Source of the DNA: Salinisphaera hydrothermalis
GTDB lineage: Bacteria > Pseudomonadota > Gammaproteobacteria > Nevskiales > Salinisphaeraceae
Strand: one strand, 5' to 3'
NCBI RefSeq assembly: GCF_040361195.1
Contig: NZ_APNE01000012.1
Length of the DNA stretch: 64,000 nucleotides
This document shows positions 51,742-58,891 of the stretch, piece by piece (within the stretch, counting starts at the first letter, position 1; each line of letters opens with the position of its first letter). Position numbers and translations under genes: made by a program. The notes below the pieces were generated by a model. It worked only from the letters and a program-made list of their open reading frames with translations, made no database searches and was not told where the DNA came from.

Positions 51742-52641
51742 CTATTCGGCTTCGAGCAGCTTGATTAGCAGCGCGGTCTGGGCGTGAAGACGATTTTCGG
51801 CCTCGTCCCAGACCACGCTCGCCGGTCCGTCGATGACCTCGGTGCTGACTTCCTCGCCGCGATGGGCGGGCAGGCAGTGCATGAACAAGGCATCGTCCGA
51901 TGCCCAGCTCATCAGCGCGCGATTGACCTGGTAATTGGCGAAATCGGCCAGCCGGGTTTCACGATCGTCTTCATCGCCCATGCTCGCCCAGACGTCGGTG
52001 ACCACCAGATCGGCGCCATCGACGGCTTCCTGGGCCTGGTCACAGACCGTGACCGCGTTGCCGGCATCGCGCAGCATCAACGCATCCGGCCGATAACCTT
52101 CCGGGGCCGCGATCCGCAGCGAAAAGCCCATCAGGCGCGCGGCGTTGATATAGGAATGGCACATGTTGTTGCCATCGCCGATCCAGGCCACCTTGGCGCC
52201 GCGGATCGAACCGCGGTGCTCGACGTAGGTCTGCAGGTCGGCCAGCAACTGACAGGGGTGCAGACGATCGGTCAGCCCGTTGATGACCGGCACCTTGGAA
52301 TAGGCCGCGAACTGCTCGAGCACGGCGTGCGAGTGGTTGCGGATCATGATCGCGTCGCACATGCCGGACAGCACGCGGGCCGTGTCCTCGACGGGCTCCC
52401 CGCGCCCGATCTGGGTATCGCCCGGCGACAGGAAGATCGCATGGCCGCCCAGCCGCGTCATCGCCGCTTCGAAGGAAACGCGAGTACGCGTGGAGGCTTT
52501 TTCGAAGACCATGGCCAGGCTTTTGCCGACGAGCGGGCGATCGGTCGGCGCGCGGCGCTTGCGATCGATGGCACGTTCGATCAGGTCTTCGATACCAGCA
52601 GTGCCCAGGTCGTCCAGGCTAAGGAAATGACGCGAACTCAT
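51742..52641 (-). CDS. argF: Ornithine carbamoyltransferase
   Basis: ATG 52641 (MSSRHFLSLDDLG) is the expected start; the frame extends to 52905 without conserved sequence. The 299-residue product has the carbamoyl phosphate site STRTRVSF, HPCQLLADL, the IGDGNNMCHS segment, VVTDVWASMGDED and HCLPAHRGEEVS with the catalytic Cys. It makes citrulline from ornithine in arginine synthesis. No clear ARG box was found; one half-site-like TGAAT lies upstream near 52665. No other arg gene is adjacent. Confidence 0.95.
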   Translation of the reverse strand: MSSRHFLSLDDLGTAGIEDLIERAIDRKRRAPTDRPLVGKSLAMVFEKASTRTRVSFEAAMTRLGGHAIFLSPGDTQIGRGEPVEDTARVLSGMCDAIMIRNHSHAVLEQFAAYSKVPVINGLTDRLHPCQLLADLQTYVEHRGSIRGAKVAWIGDGNNMCHSYINAARLMGFSLRIAAPEGYRPDALMLRDAGNAVTVCDQAQEAVDGADLVVTDVWASMGDEDDRETRLADFANYQVNRALMSWASDDALFMHCLPAHRGEEVSTEVIDGPASVVWDEAENRLHAQTALLIKLLEAE

Positions 52642-52914
52642 GGAAGAATACAGGTGGTCTGTTGAATGAAAAGCCAAAGCATCATGCCGGCCCGTACGCG
52701 GGCGCGCCTTGATACTTTTGGCGGGGCTGGGGCCGCGATCCACTAGTAAGACGGGCGCGCCTCGGAGGGCTGACCTGAGCGCGCGCCAACCGGTGTTGCG
52801 GTCTTCGGTCGCGGCCAGCACTACGCGGCATCTGCCTTGCTCGCCCGATACAGGCTCGGGCCGGCGCAGCTGCGTACCCTGGTGGAATTGGCTTTGAGCG
52901 GTCAATCGTCTAAT

Positions 52915-52945
52915 AAAAAAGGCCCCGCCGCAATGCGACGGGGCC
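52915..52945 (-). terminator. Terminator downstream of superoxide dismutase
   Basis: GGCCCCGCCGC and GCGACGGGGCC form an 11-bp stem with one G-T pair (52921-52945), and on the minus strand it is followed by six T (52915-52920). It lies 30 bp after the minus-strand stop at 52976. Confidence 0.85.
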
Positions 52946-52975
52946 GGATCGGGCGTTGGCCCTGGACGCTTCAGC

Positions 52976-53584
52976 TTAGCTGGCCGCGTCGAACTTCTTG
53001 GCGATGCCGTCCCAGTTGACGACGTTCCACCAGGCTTCGACGTATTCCGGCTTGCGGTTCTGATACTTCAGGTAGAACGCATGTTCCCATACGTCCAGGC
53101 CCATGATCGGCTTCCCGGACTCCGCGACCACGTCCATGACGGGGTTGTCCTGATTCGGGGTCGGCACGATCTTGAGCTGATCGCCGCCGGCCGGCACGAG
53201 CCACACGAAGCCGGACCCGAACAGGCCGGTCGCTTCGCCGGTGAATTTTTCCTTGAAGTCGTCGAACGAGCCGAAGCTCTTGTCGATGGCTTCGGCCAGC
53301 TTGCCGGTGGGTTTGCCGCCGCCGTTGGGCGACATGGTTTCCCAGAAGATGATGTGGTTGAGATAACCGCCACCCTGGTTGCGAACCGCGGCGCCGTGCT
53401 GGCCGGCTTTCGACAGGATCGTTTCCAGATCCTGATCGGCCAGTGGCGTGTCCTCGATGGCCTTCTGGAACTTGGTCAGATAGGCATTGTGATGCTTCTG
53501 ATGATGGATCTCCATGGTGCGCCCGTCGATGTAGGGTTCGAGCGCATCGTAATCGTAGGGCAGATCGGGCAGTTCGAATGCCAT
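52976..53584 (-). CDS. sodA: Superoxide dismutase, Fe/Mn family, Mn-type residues
   Basis: The 202-residue product has ligands His27 (EIHHQKHHNAY), His in GGGYLNHIIFWETM, and Asp/His in DVWEHAFYLKYQN. Glycine in the GGxxNH segment and Gln in PNQDNP follow the Mn-type pattern, where Fe enzymes carry a Gln at the former position; NGGGKPTGKL is also Mn-like. Metal use should still be tested. The gene has its own promoter (53627-53654), AAGGA before the ATG and its own terminator, so it is monocistronic. It detoxifies superoxide in the cytosol. Confidence 0.94.
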   Translation of the reverse strand: MAFELPDLPYDYDALEPYIDGRTMEIHHQKHHNAYLTKFQKAIEDTPLADQDLETILSKAGQHGAAVRNQGGGYLNHIIFWETMSPNGGGKPTGKLAEAIDKSFGSFDDFKEKFTGEATGLFGSGFVWLVPAGGDQLKIVPTPNQDNPVMDVVAESGKPIMGLDVWEHAFYLKYQNRKPEYVEAWWNVVNWDGIAKKFDAAS

Positions 53585-53626
53585 GACGTAGTCCTTGTTG
53601 TCATGAATGAATCAACGTCGCCTACT

Positions 53627-53654
53627 TATATAAGGATTAGACCGTTCATTTCAA
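53627..53654 (-). promoter_or_regulatory. Sigma-70 promoter of the superoxide dismutase gene
   Basis: On the minus strand TTGAAA (53649-53654) and TATATA (53627-53632) are spaced by 16 bp, about 40 bp before the ATG at 53584. No Fur or SoxR-type operator was recognised. Confidence 0.55.
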
Positions 53655-53817
53655 AGGCCCGTCCGCCACGGCGCGTTGTGCGGCGGCCCGGAATCGTCGG
53701 TACCCACGCTGCTGCGCGCCGCGTGGTCGTGCTTTTGTGCCGCGGGCTTGATCCGAATGCGTTTACACCCCAGTTATAATGGGTTCGTATTCAACCCCCA
53801 GATCCGAGGTACGGCCA

Positions 53818-54159
53818 ATGAGCGCGAAAGCTATGGAAGTCATCAAGCAGGAAGTCGAAGGCAACCCGATCGTGCTGTACATGAAAGGGACGCCGGATTT
53901 CCCGCAGTGCGGGTTTTCGGCCCGCAGCGCCGAGGCGATCAAGGCCTGCGGCGTGCCGTTCAAGGCCGTCAACGTGTTCGACGATGAAGAAATCTATCGC
54001 CAAGGCGTGAAGATTTATTCGAACTGGCCGACGATCCCGCAGCTTTTCGTCAACGGCGAACTGGTCGGTGGTTCCGACATCGTGATCGACCTGTTCCAGT
54101 CCGGCGAGTTGAAGCCGATGCTGCAGAAGGCGGCGGGCCAGGAGCCGGCCAACGGCTGA
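53818..54159 (+). CDS. grxD: Monothiol glutaredoxin, Grx4 family
   Basis: The 113-residue product has the CGFS active site in PDFPQCGFSARSAEAIKACG, the cis-proline segment WPTIPQLFVNGELVGGSDI and full Grx4 length. Grx4 proteins bind a [2Fe-2S] cluster with glutathione and deliver it to apoproteins. TATAAT at 53775-53780 is a likely -10. It lies divergent to the superoxide dismutase gene, a common oxidative-stress pairing. Confidence 0.94.
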   Translation: MSAKAMEVIKQEVEGNPIVLYMKGTPDFPQCGFSARSAEAIKACGVPFKAVNVFDDEEIYRQGVKIYSNWPTIPQLFVNGELVGGSDIVIDLFQSGELKPMLQKAAGQEPANG

Positions 54160-54299
54160 ACCATGACGTGCCATAGCACGTCGAACCATTACGCCGTCGT
54201 CGACCGGTGCGTTAACCGTGTCGGCGGCGGCGATTTCGTATTCCGCGGGTCCGTGGTCGTCGTTCATGCCGGCGGGCCTGTTCAGCGCGAGGTCGGTAC

Positions 54300-55067
54300 A
54301 TGAGTTCTGGTGCGGATAATCCTCATATCGGCGTGATTCTGATCGGCGACGAATTGCTCTCGGGCAAGCGCCAGGACAAGCATATGCCGGCCGTTATCGA
54401 GATGCTGCAGGAGCGCGGCCTGGAGCTCGCGTGGGCGCGGATGGTCGGTGACGATGCCGCGCTGCTCGAACGCACGCTGGTCGAGACGATGGAGACCGAC
54501 GACATCGTCTTCAGCTTTGGCGGCATTGGCGCCACGCCCGACGACCGCACCCGGCAATGTGCCGCACGCGCCGCCCACCGCGAGCTCGAAATCAATCCGG
54601 AAGGCCGCGAGATTCTGGAGGACAAGTTCGGCGACGAGGCCTATCCGAATCGTATCCACATGGTGGAATGGCCGGCCGGCGCCGCCGTGATTCCGAACCC
54701 GGTCAATCGCGTACCGGGGTTCAGCCTGGGCGATCATCATTTCGTACCCGGTTTCCCGAGCATGGCGTGGCCGATGGTGGCCTGGGTGCTGGATACGCAC
54801 TACGCTTATTTGCACGATGCCGAGCGCAACGTTGAGTATCTGGTCGAGGTATTCGACACACCGGAAAGCGCGCTCATCGACCTGATGCAGCGCGTGATGG
54901 ATGCGCATCCGTTGGTACGGATCGCTTGTCTGCCGGCTGCCGACGGCCAGCGCAAGATCGAATTCGGTGTGCGTGGACGGCCGGCGCCGGCTGCCGAGGC
55001 GTTCGATGCGCTGGTGTCCGCGTTGAACGAATCGTCCATTCCGACCGGCGCCTGTACCTCGCGCTAG
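54300..55067 (+). CDS. Molybdopterin-binding-domain protein, CinA N-terminal/MoaB-like
   Basis: The 255-residue product has the MoCF-binding fold: VILIGDELLSGKRQDKHMP, ARMVGDDAALLERTLVETM, FSFGGIGATPDDRTRQCAAR and HHFVPGFPSMAWPMVAWVLD. The GGxGxTxDD signature appears as GGIGATPDD, with Ala-Thr where Pro-Thr is usual. It lacks the C-terminal deamidase domain of full CinA. Related stand-alone proteins have no settled function. The stop TAG is in a CTAG, followed by a short TAGGTA/TACCTA inverted repeat. Confidence 0.85.
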   Translation: MSSGADNPHIGVILIGDELLSGKRQDKHMPAVIEMLQERGLELAWARMVGDDAALLERTLVETMETDDIVFSFGGIGATPDDRTRQCAARAAHRELEINPEGREILEDKFGDEAYPNRIHMVEWPAGAAVIPNPVNRVPGFSLGDHHFVPGFPSMAWPMVAWVLDTHYAYLHDAERNVEYLVEVFDTPESALIDLMQRVMDAHPLVRIACLPAADGQRKIEFGVRGRPAPAAEAFDALVSALNESSIPTGACTSR

Positions 55068-55162
55068 GGTTTAGGTAGTCTTGCTCAGTACCTAGATCGT
55101 TGAGCCCGCAGTAAAAACGGTTGTCGCAACCGGGGGAGGTCGCTGCGAGCAAAGGGGGCGTC

Positions 55163-56803
55163 TTGGATCATAGCCGTCGTCTGCGCCTGACCACTTTGTC
55201 GCGCGTTTTACGCACGCGAGTCACGCGCACGGCTTATTACGGATTGGCGATCGCGATCATCGCCATCGCTGTTGCCACATTGGCCAATGCCTATCTTCAG
55301 GCAGGCGCTGCCTCGCTTGGCGCAATCTGGCGGGCGCAGCTGGAGAATCCGACGCTCTGGCTTCTCGACAGCATGCCGTTCGTATTCCTGTTGTGGGGAC
55401 AGTATGTCGGTTTGGTGGTTTCCACCGAAGCCAGCGCGATGGTGCTGGATGAAACCGAGGATCTGCGCGGCGATAATGCGGTTCTGGCGGCCGAGGCGCG
55501 GCGCTCGCAACGGATCGATCCGCTTACCGGTCTGGTCAACCGCAGTCATTTTGTCGACAGCCTGGAAGCCGACATCGAGGCCGCCCAGCTGAGCAGGACC
55601 ACCGTCGGGGTGATCGTGGTCGATCTCGACGGATTTTCCGAGATCAATCAGCATTACGGCCAGGCTAATGGCGATCGCGTACTGGTGGCCATGGCGCGTC
55701 GGCTGAGCCACGCGGTGCCTGCAGCGGCCACACTGGCACGGTTGGATGCGGATCGGTTCGGCGTGACGGTGACTGAGCCCGCCTCGGCCGACGAACTCGA
55801 GCGCATTGCCGAGCGTATCCGCGATGCCATCGCGCCGCCGTGTCCGCTCGATGGCTTGTCGCTCCAACTGGTGGCTAGCGCCGGCGGTGCGTGCTACCCC
55901 GACAACGCCATCGATGCCTACGGCTTGCTGGATGCGGCCACCCAGGCCATGCAGGATGTGAAGTCGCGCGGCGGCGATTTCAGCATGGTCTGTTCGAAGC
56001 GCGAAGTGCGCGGCGTCGTCATGCACTCGTTGTCGGCCGAGTTGCGACGTGCCATCGACGAGGACGAACTGGTCCTGTATCTGCAGCCGTTGGTCGATGT
56101 CTCGGCGGCCAAGACTTACGGCGCCGAGGTTCTGGTCCGGTGGCAGCATCCGCGGCGCGGCCTGATCATGCCGGGCGACTTTATTCCGCGTGCGGAACGC
56201 AGCGGCCTGATGGATGATTTGACGTTCTGGGTGTTGCGCCGAGGCATCGGATATGCGGCCCGGCTTCGTCAGGGCGGGCGCGATCTGCGGATCTCGATCA
56301 ACGTATCGGCGCGCTCGCTTCTGCGACGCGATTTTCCGGATAACCTACAGAAGTTAATGGATGAGCGGGGGCTGCCGGGCACGGCGCTGACGCTCGAGTT
56401 GACCGAAGACACCCTGATGGCCGATCAGAGCCGGACGCTTGAGATCGTGGAGCGGCTGGCCGCGACCGGGGTGCAGATTTCCATCGACGACTTCGGCACC
56501 GGCTATTCCCAGCTGGCTTATCTCAAGCGCCTGCCGGTGTCGGAGATCAAGATCGATCGCTCCTTTGTACAGGATATGCTCGAGTCCGATACCGATCTGT
56601 CGATCGTGTCCGCGACGATCAGCCTGGCGCATGCGCTGAAGCTGCGTGCTGTCGGCGAGGGGGTGGAATCGAGCGCGCAGCTCGAACGCCTACGCGCGCT
56701 GGGTTGCGATCTGATCCAGGGGTTTCATGTCGGACACCCCATGCCGGTCGGGCAGTTCGAGCGTTGGCTGCGGGATCGCGATACGCATACCGCGGTGCCA
56801 TAG
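55163..56803 (+). CDS. Membrane GGDEF-EAL protein, degenerate GGDEF, intact EAL
   Basis: TTG 55163 (GGGGG just upstream) is the likely start; the frame opens at 55121. Two membrane helices lie near residues 24-45 and 72-95. The GGDEF domain (about 125-285) reads LDADRFGVTV at the catalytic loop and should be inactive, perhaps still binding GTP. The EAL domain (about 295-540) has EVLVRWQHP, INVSARSL, LELTEDTLM, IDDFGTGYSQLAYL, IKIDRSFVQ and GEGVESSAQL, that is all metal and catalytic residues, with EVL replacing EAL. It should hydrolyse c-di-GMP. The window's other c-di-GMP enzyme (19102-20631) has the opposite activity. Confidence 0.92.
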   Translation: MDHSRRLRLTTLSRVLRTRVTRTAYYGLAIAIIAIAVATLANAYLQAGAASLGAIWRAQLENPTLWLLDSMPFVFLLWGQYVGLVVSTEASAMVLDETEDLRGDNAVLAAEARRSQRIDPLTGLVNRSHFVDSLEADIEAAQLSRTTVGVIVVDLDGFSEINQHYGQANGDRVLVAMARRLSHAVPAAATLARLDADRFGVTVTEPASADELERIAERIRDAIAPPCPLDGLSLQLVASAGGACYPDNAIDAYGLLDAATQAMQDVKSRGGDFSMVCSKREVRGVVMHSLSAELRRAIDEDELVLYLQPLVDVSAAKTYGAEVLVRWQHPRRGLIMPGDFIPRAERSGLMDDLTFWVLRRGIGYAARLRQGGRDLRISINVSARSLLRRDFPDNLQKLMDERGLPGTALTLELTEDTLMADQSRTLEIVERLAATGVQISIDDFGTGYSQLAYLKRLPVSEIKIDRSFVQDMLESDTDLSIVSATISLAHALKLRAVGEGVESSAQLERLRALGCDLIQGFHVGHPMPVGQFERWLRDRDTHTAVP

Positions 56804-56884
56804 CGTGCGGTTGCCCCGGGTGCTGCCTGCGTCGGTGCGACCGGGCCCTATCGCGGGAGAATAACGACTGCGGGCGCCGGCGGC

Positions 56885-57868
56885 CTACAACTCGAATACC
56901 TGACCAAATGCAGGCGCAATGAATGCCGTATCGGTCAGACCGTGACGCGCGCGCGCCGTCGTCAGGTCGTGAATCGGCTGGTCGCGCGGCTCGTCGGTGA
57001 GTTTGAAGGTGGCGAAATGGATACCCATCGACTGGCCCGCTTCGAGTTCGTTGTGCGCGGTCACCGCCTCGTCGGGATTCATATGCTGCGCGCGCATGAG
57101 CTCGCGGGGTTCGTAGGCGCCGATCGGGAGCATGGCGAAATCCGGCGCGCCCAGGCGTTCGCGGATCCACCGAAAATGCGGGCCGTAACCGGTGTCGCCG
57201 GCGAAATAGAGCCGGTGTGAAGCGGTCTCGATCCAGAATCCGGCCCACAGGCTGCGATTGCGATCGAACAGCCCGCGTCGCGACCAGTGCTGGGCCGGCA
57301 CCGCTGTAATCGACAATCCGTCGCCCAGCGGCTTCGAGCTGTGCCACCAGTCCAGTGTGACGATCCGACGGCTGCCGCGTCGTGCCAGCCAACGGTTCAG
57401 ACCCAAGCCGGCCAGCAGCACCGGATCGTCGCGCCGGACCAGCGCGGTAATGGTAGCGCGATCCAGGTGGTCGTAATGGGCGTGGCTGATCAGCACGAGG
57501 TCGATCGGCGGCAGATCGGCCCAGTCGATGGCCGGCGGTGTATGTCGGCGTACGCCGATCCCGGGCATCGGGCCAACGTGGGCGGCATAGACCGGGTCGG
57601 TGATCAGGTTCAGGCCTTCAAGCTGAATCAGGACGCAGGCGTGGCCGATCCACGTGATGCGCGGCGTCTCGCTGCGTCGCGGTGGAATCTCGATGTCCGG
57701 CGCGTCGACGTCCGGAGCAGCGGGTGGCCAGCTCGGGCTGCGCGGACGCAGCAGCCAGCGCCATAATCCGAAGCGACGACGCCGGCTACTGCGTTGGCGC
57801 CAGGGGTTGGAAAACCGCCGCCCGTCGAAATGGGCGCCGGCGTGCGGCGGCTCGAACGACTCGCTCAA
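56885..57868 (-). CDS. MBL-fold metallohydrolase, UlaG/NAPE-PLD-like
   Basis: TTG 57868 is the probable start: it overlaps the TGA of the upstream rhodanese gene as TTGA, so the two are translationally coupled. An in-frame start at 57916 would overlap by 51 bp. The roughly 327-residue product begins with an Arg-rich stretch and has TWIGHACVLIQLEGLNLITD, the metal site SHAHYDHLD, then VPAQHWSRRG, YFAGDTGYG and the late His in GIHFATFKLTDEP. Relatives act on phospholipid or lactone substrates; the exact one is unknown. It lies downstream of a sulfurtransferase, which does not reveal its role. Confidence 0.85.
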   Translation of the reverse strand: MSESFEPPHAGAHFDGRRFSNPWRQRSSRRRRFGLWRWLLRPRSPSWPPAAPDVDAPDIEIPPRRSETPRITWIGHACVLIQLEGLNLITDPVYAAHVGPMPGIGVRRHTPPAIDWADLPPIDLVLISHAHYDHLDRATITALVRRDDPVLLAGLGLNRWLARRGSRRIVTLDWWHSSKPLGDGLSITAVPAQHWSRRGLFDRNRSLWAGFWIETASHRLYFAGDTGYGPHFRWIRERLGAPDFAMLPIGAYEPRELMRAQHMNPDEAVTAHNELEAGQSMGIHFATFKLTDEPRDQPIHDLTTARARHGLTDTAFIAPAFGQVFEL

Positions 57869-58680
57869 GCGCCGGTTTCCACGGGCGTGTCTTCGGCATT
57901 GCCCCAGTCGGACCAAGCGCCGGGGTAGCCGCGCACGTGCTCGTAGCCGAGCGCCTTGAGCACCAGATAGGCATACGACGAGCGCACGTGGGTCTGGCAG
58001 TAGGTCGTGACTTCCTTGGATGGGTCGATATCGCGCTCTGCGAGCATACGCCGGATCTCGGCGAGATCCCGCAGCTGGCCGTGGTCGTTCTTCAGCTGTT
58101 GCCAGTCGAGATTGACCGCGCCGGGCACATGACCGCCGCGGGCACTGCGCACATCTTCGCCGGCGAATTCGGCAGCACTGCGCACATCGAGAATGCGGAC
58201 ATCGCTTTCCTCTCGATGCTCGGTGATCCAGTTGCGGTCGGCGATGCCCTGGTCTTGCCGCGTGACCTGGAAGTCAGCGGCGTCATGCCGCACGGTGCCG
58301 GATTCGAGCGGTAGACCGGCCGCATGCCATGCACCCAGGCCGCCATCGAGCAGACTGAATTTCGAGTGGCCGATCACGTCGAGCGTATAGAGCAGGCGGG
58401 CCGCCTGGCCGTCACCCGCCCGGTCGTAGGCGACGATATGAGCGTCGTTGCGCAGCCCGGCCTTCGAAAAGACGTCGGCCAGGGTGGCGTCGTCGGGGAT
58501 GAGGCCGCCGATCGCGCCGTCCTTGGCCGTGAAATCCGCCATGGCGAGCCGATGCGCTCCGGGGATATGGGCGTCGGCGAAATCGTCCGGTGTATCGACG
58601 GCCACGATCTGAACATCGGCGTCGTCCATCGCGGCATGCAAAGTGGCGGGTTTGACGAACAGGTCGAGCTTGGCGGCCAT
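57865..58680 (-). CDS. Two-domain sulfurtransferase (rhodanese)
   Basis: The 271-residue product has an inactive N-terminal rhodanese domain (about 10-125; AVDTPDDFADAHIPGAHRLA) and an active C-terminal one (about 150-265) with ILDVRSAAEFAGEDVRSARG, GHVPGAVNLDW and the active-site loop TYCQTHVRSSYAYLVLKALG. The CQTHVRSS loop is that of thiosulfate sulfurtransferases more than of 3-mercaptopyruvate sulfurtransferases (usually CG[ST]GVTA). It transfers sulfur to cyanide or other acceptors. The MBL-hydrolase gene overlaps its stop. Confidence 0.92.
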   Translation of the reverse strand: MAAKLDLFVKPATLHAAMDDADVQIVAVDTPDDFADAHIPGAHRLAMADFTAKDGAIGGLIPDDATLADVFSKAGLRNDAHIVAYDRAGDGQAARLLYTLDVIGHSKFSLLDGGLGAWHAAGLPLESGTVRHDAADFQVTRQDQGIADRNWITEHREESDVRILDVRSAAEFAGEDVRSARGGHVPGAVNLDWQQLKNDHGQLRDLAEIRRMLAERDIDPSKEVTTYCQTHVRSSYAYLVLKALGYEHVRGYPGAWSDWGNAEDTPVETGA

Positions 58681-58891
58681 GATTCTCCTCGATCACCGGT
58701 GGGCGGCATCGCGCAGCCGCGCCATAGCCTGTCGCCACGGCGCGGCCTCAGCGTGCTCCCAGTTTACATCAGCGCGACGCGGCGCTGGACGGCAAAGCGC
58801 CGATCCACGGAGACGCGACCGGCCTACGCGACGGGCCAGCATGCCCGCCGCCACAGTTCGGTCGCCGGCATATTGCCACCCGAGACGCGGT

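Noticed and set aside
52660..52675. ARG-box half-site upstream of argF
   Set aside because: Only one TGAAT half-site with poor flanks; the palindromic second half is missing.
55064..55096. Another CTAG...CTAG segment after the molybdopterin-domain gene
   Set aside because: The arms match for only 5-6 bases and share no sequence with the two convincing CTAG elements; likely chance.
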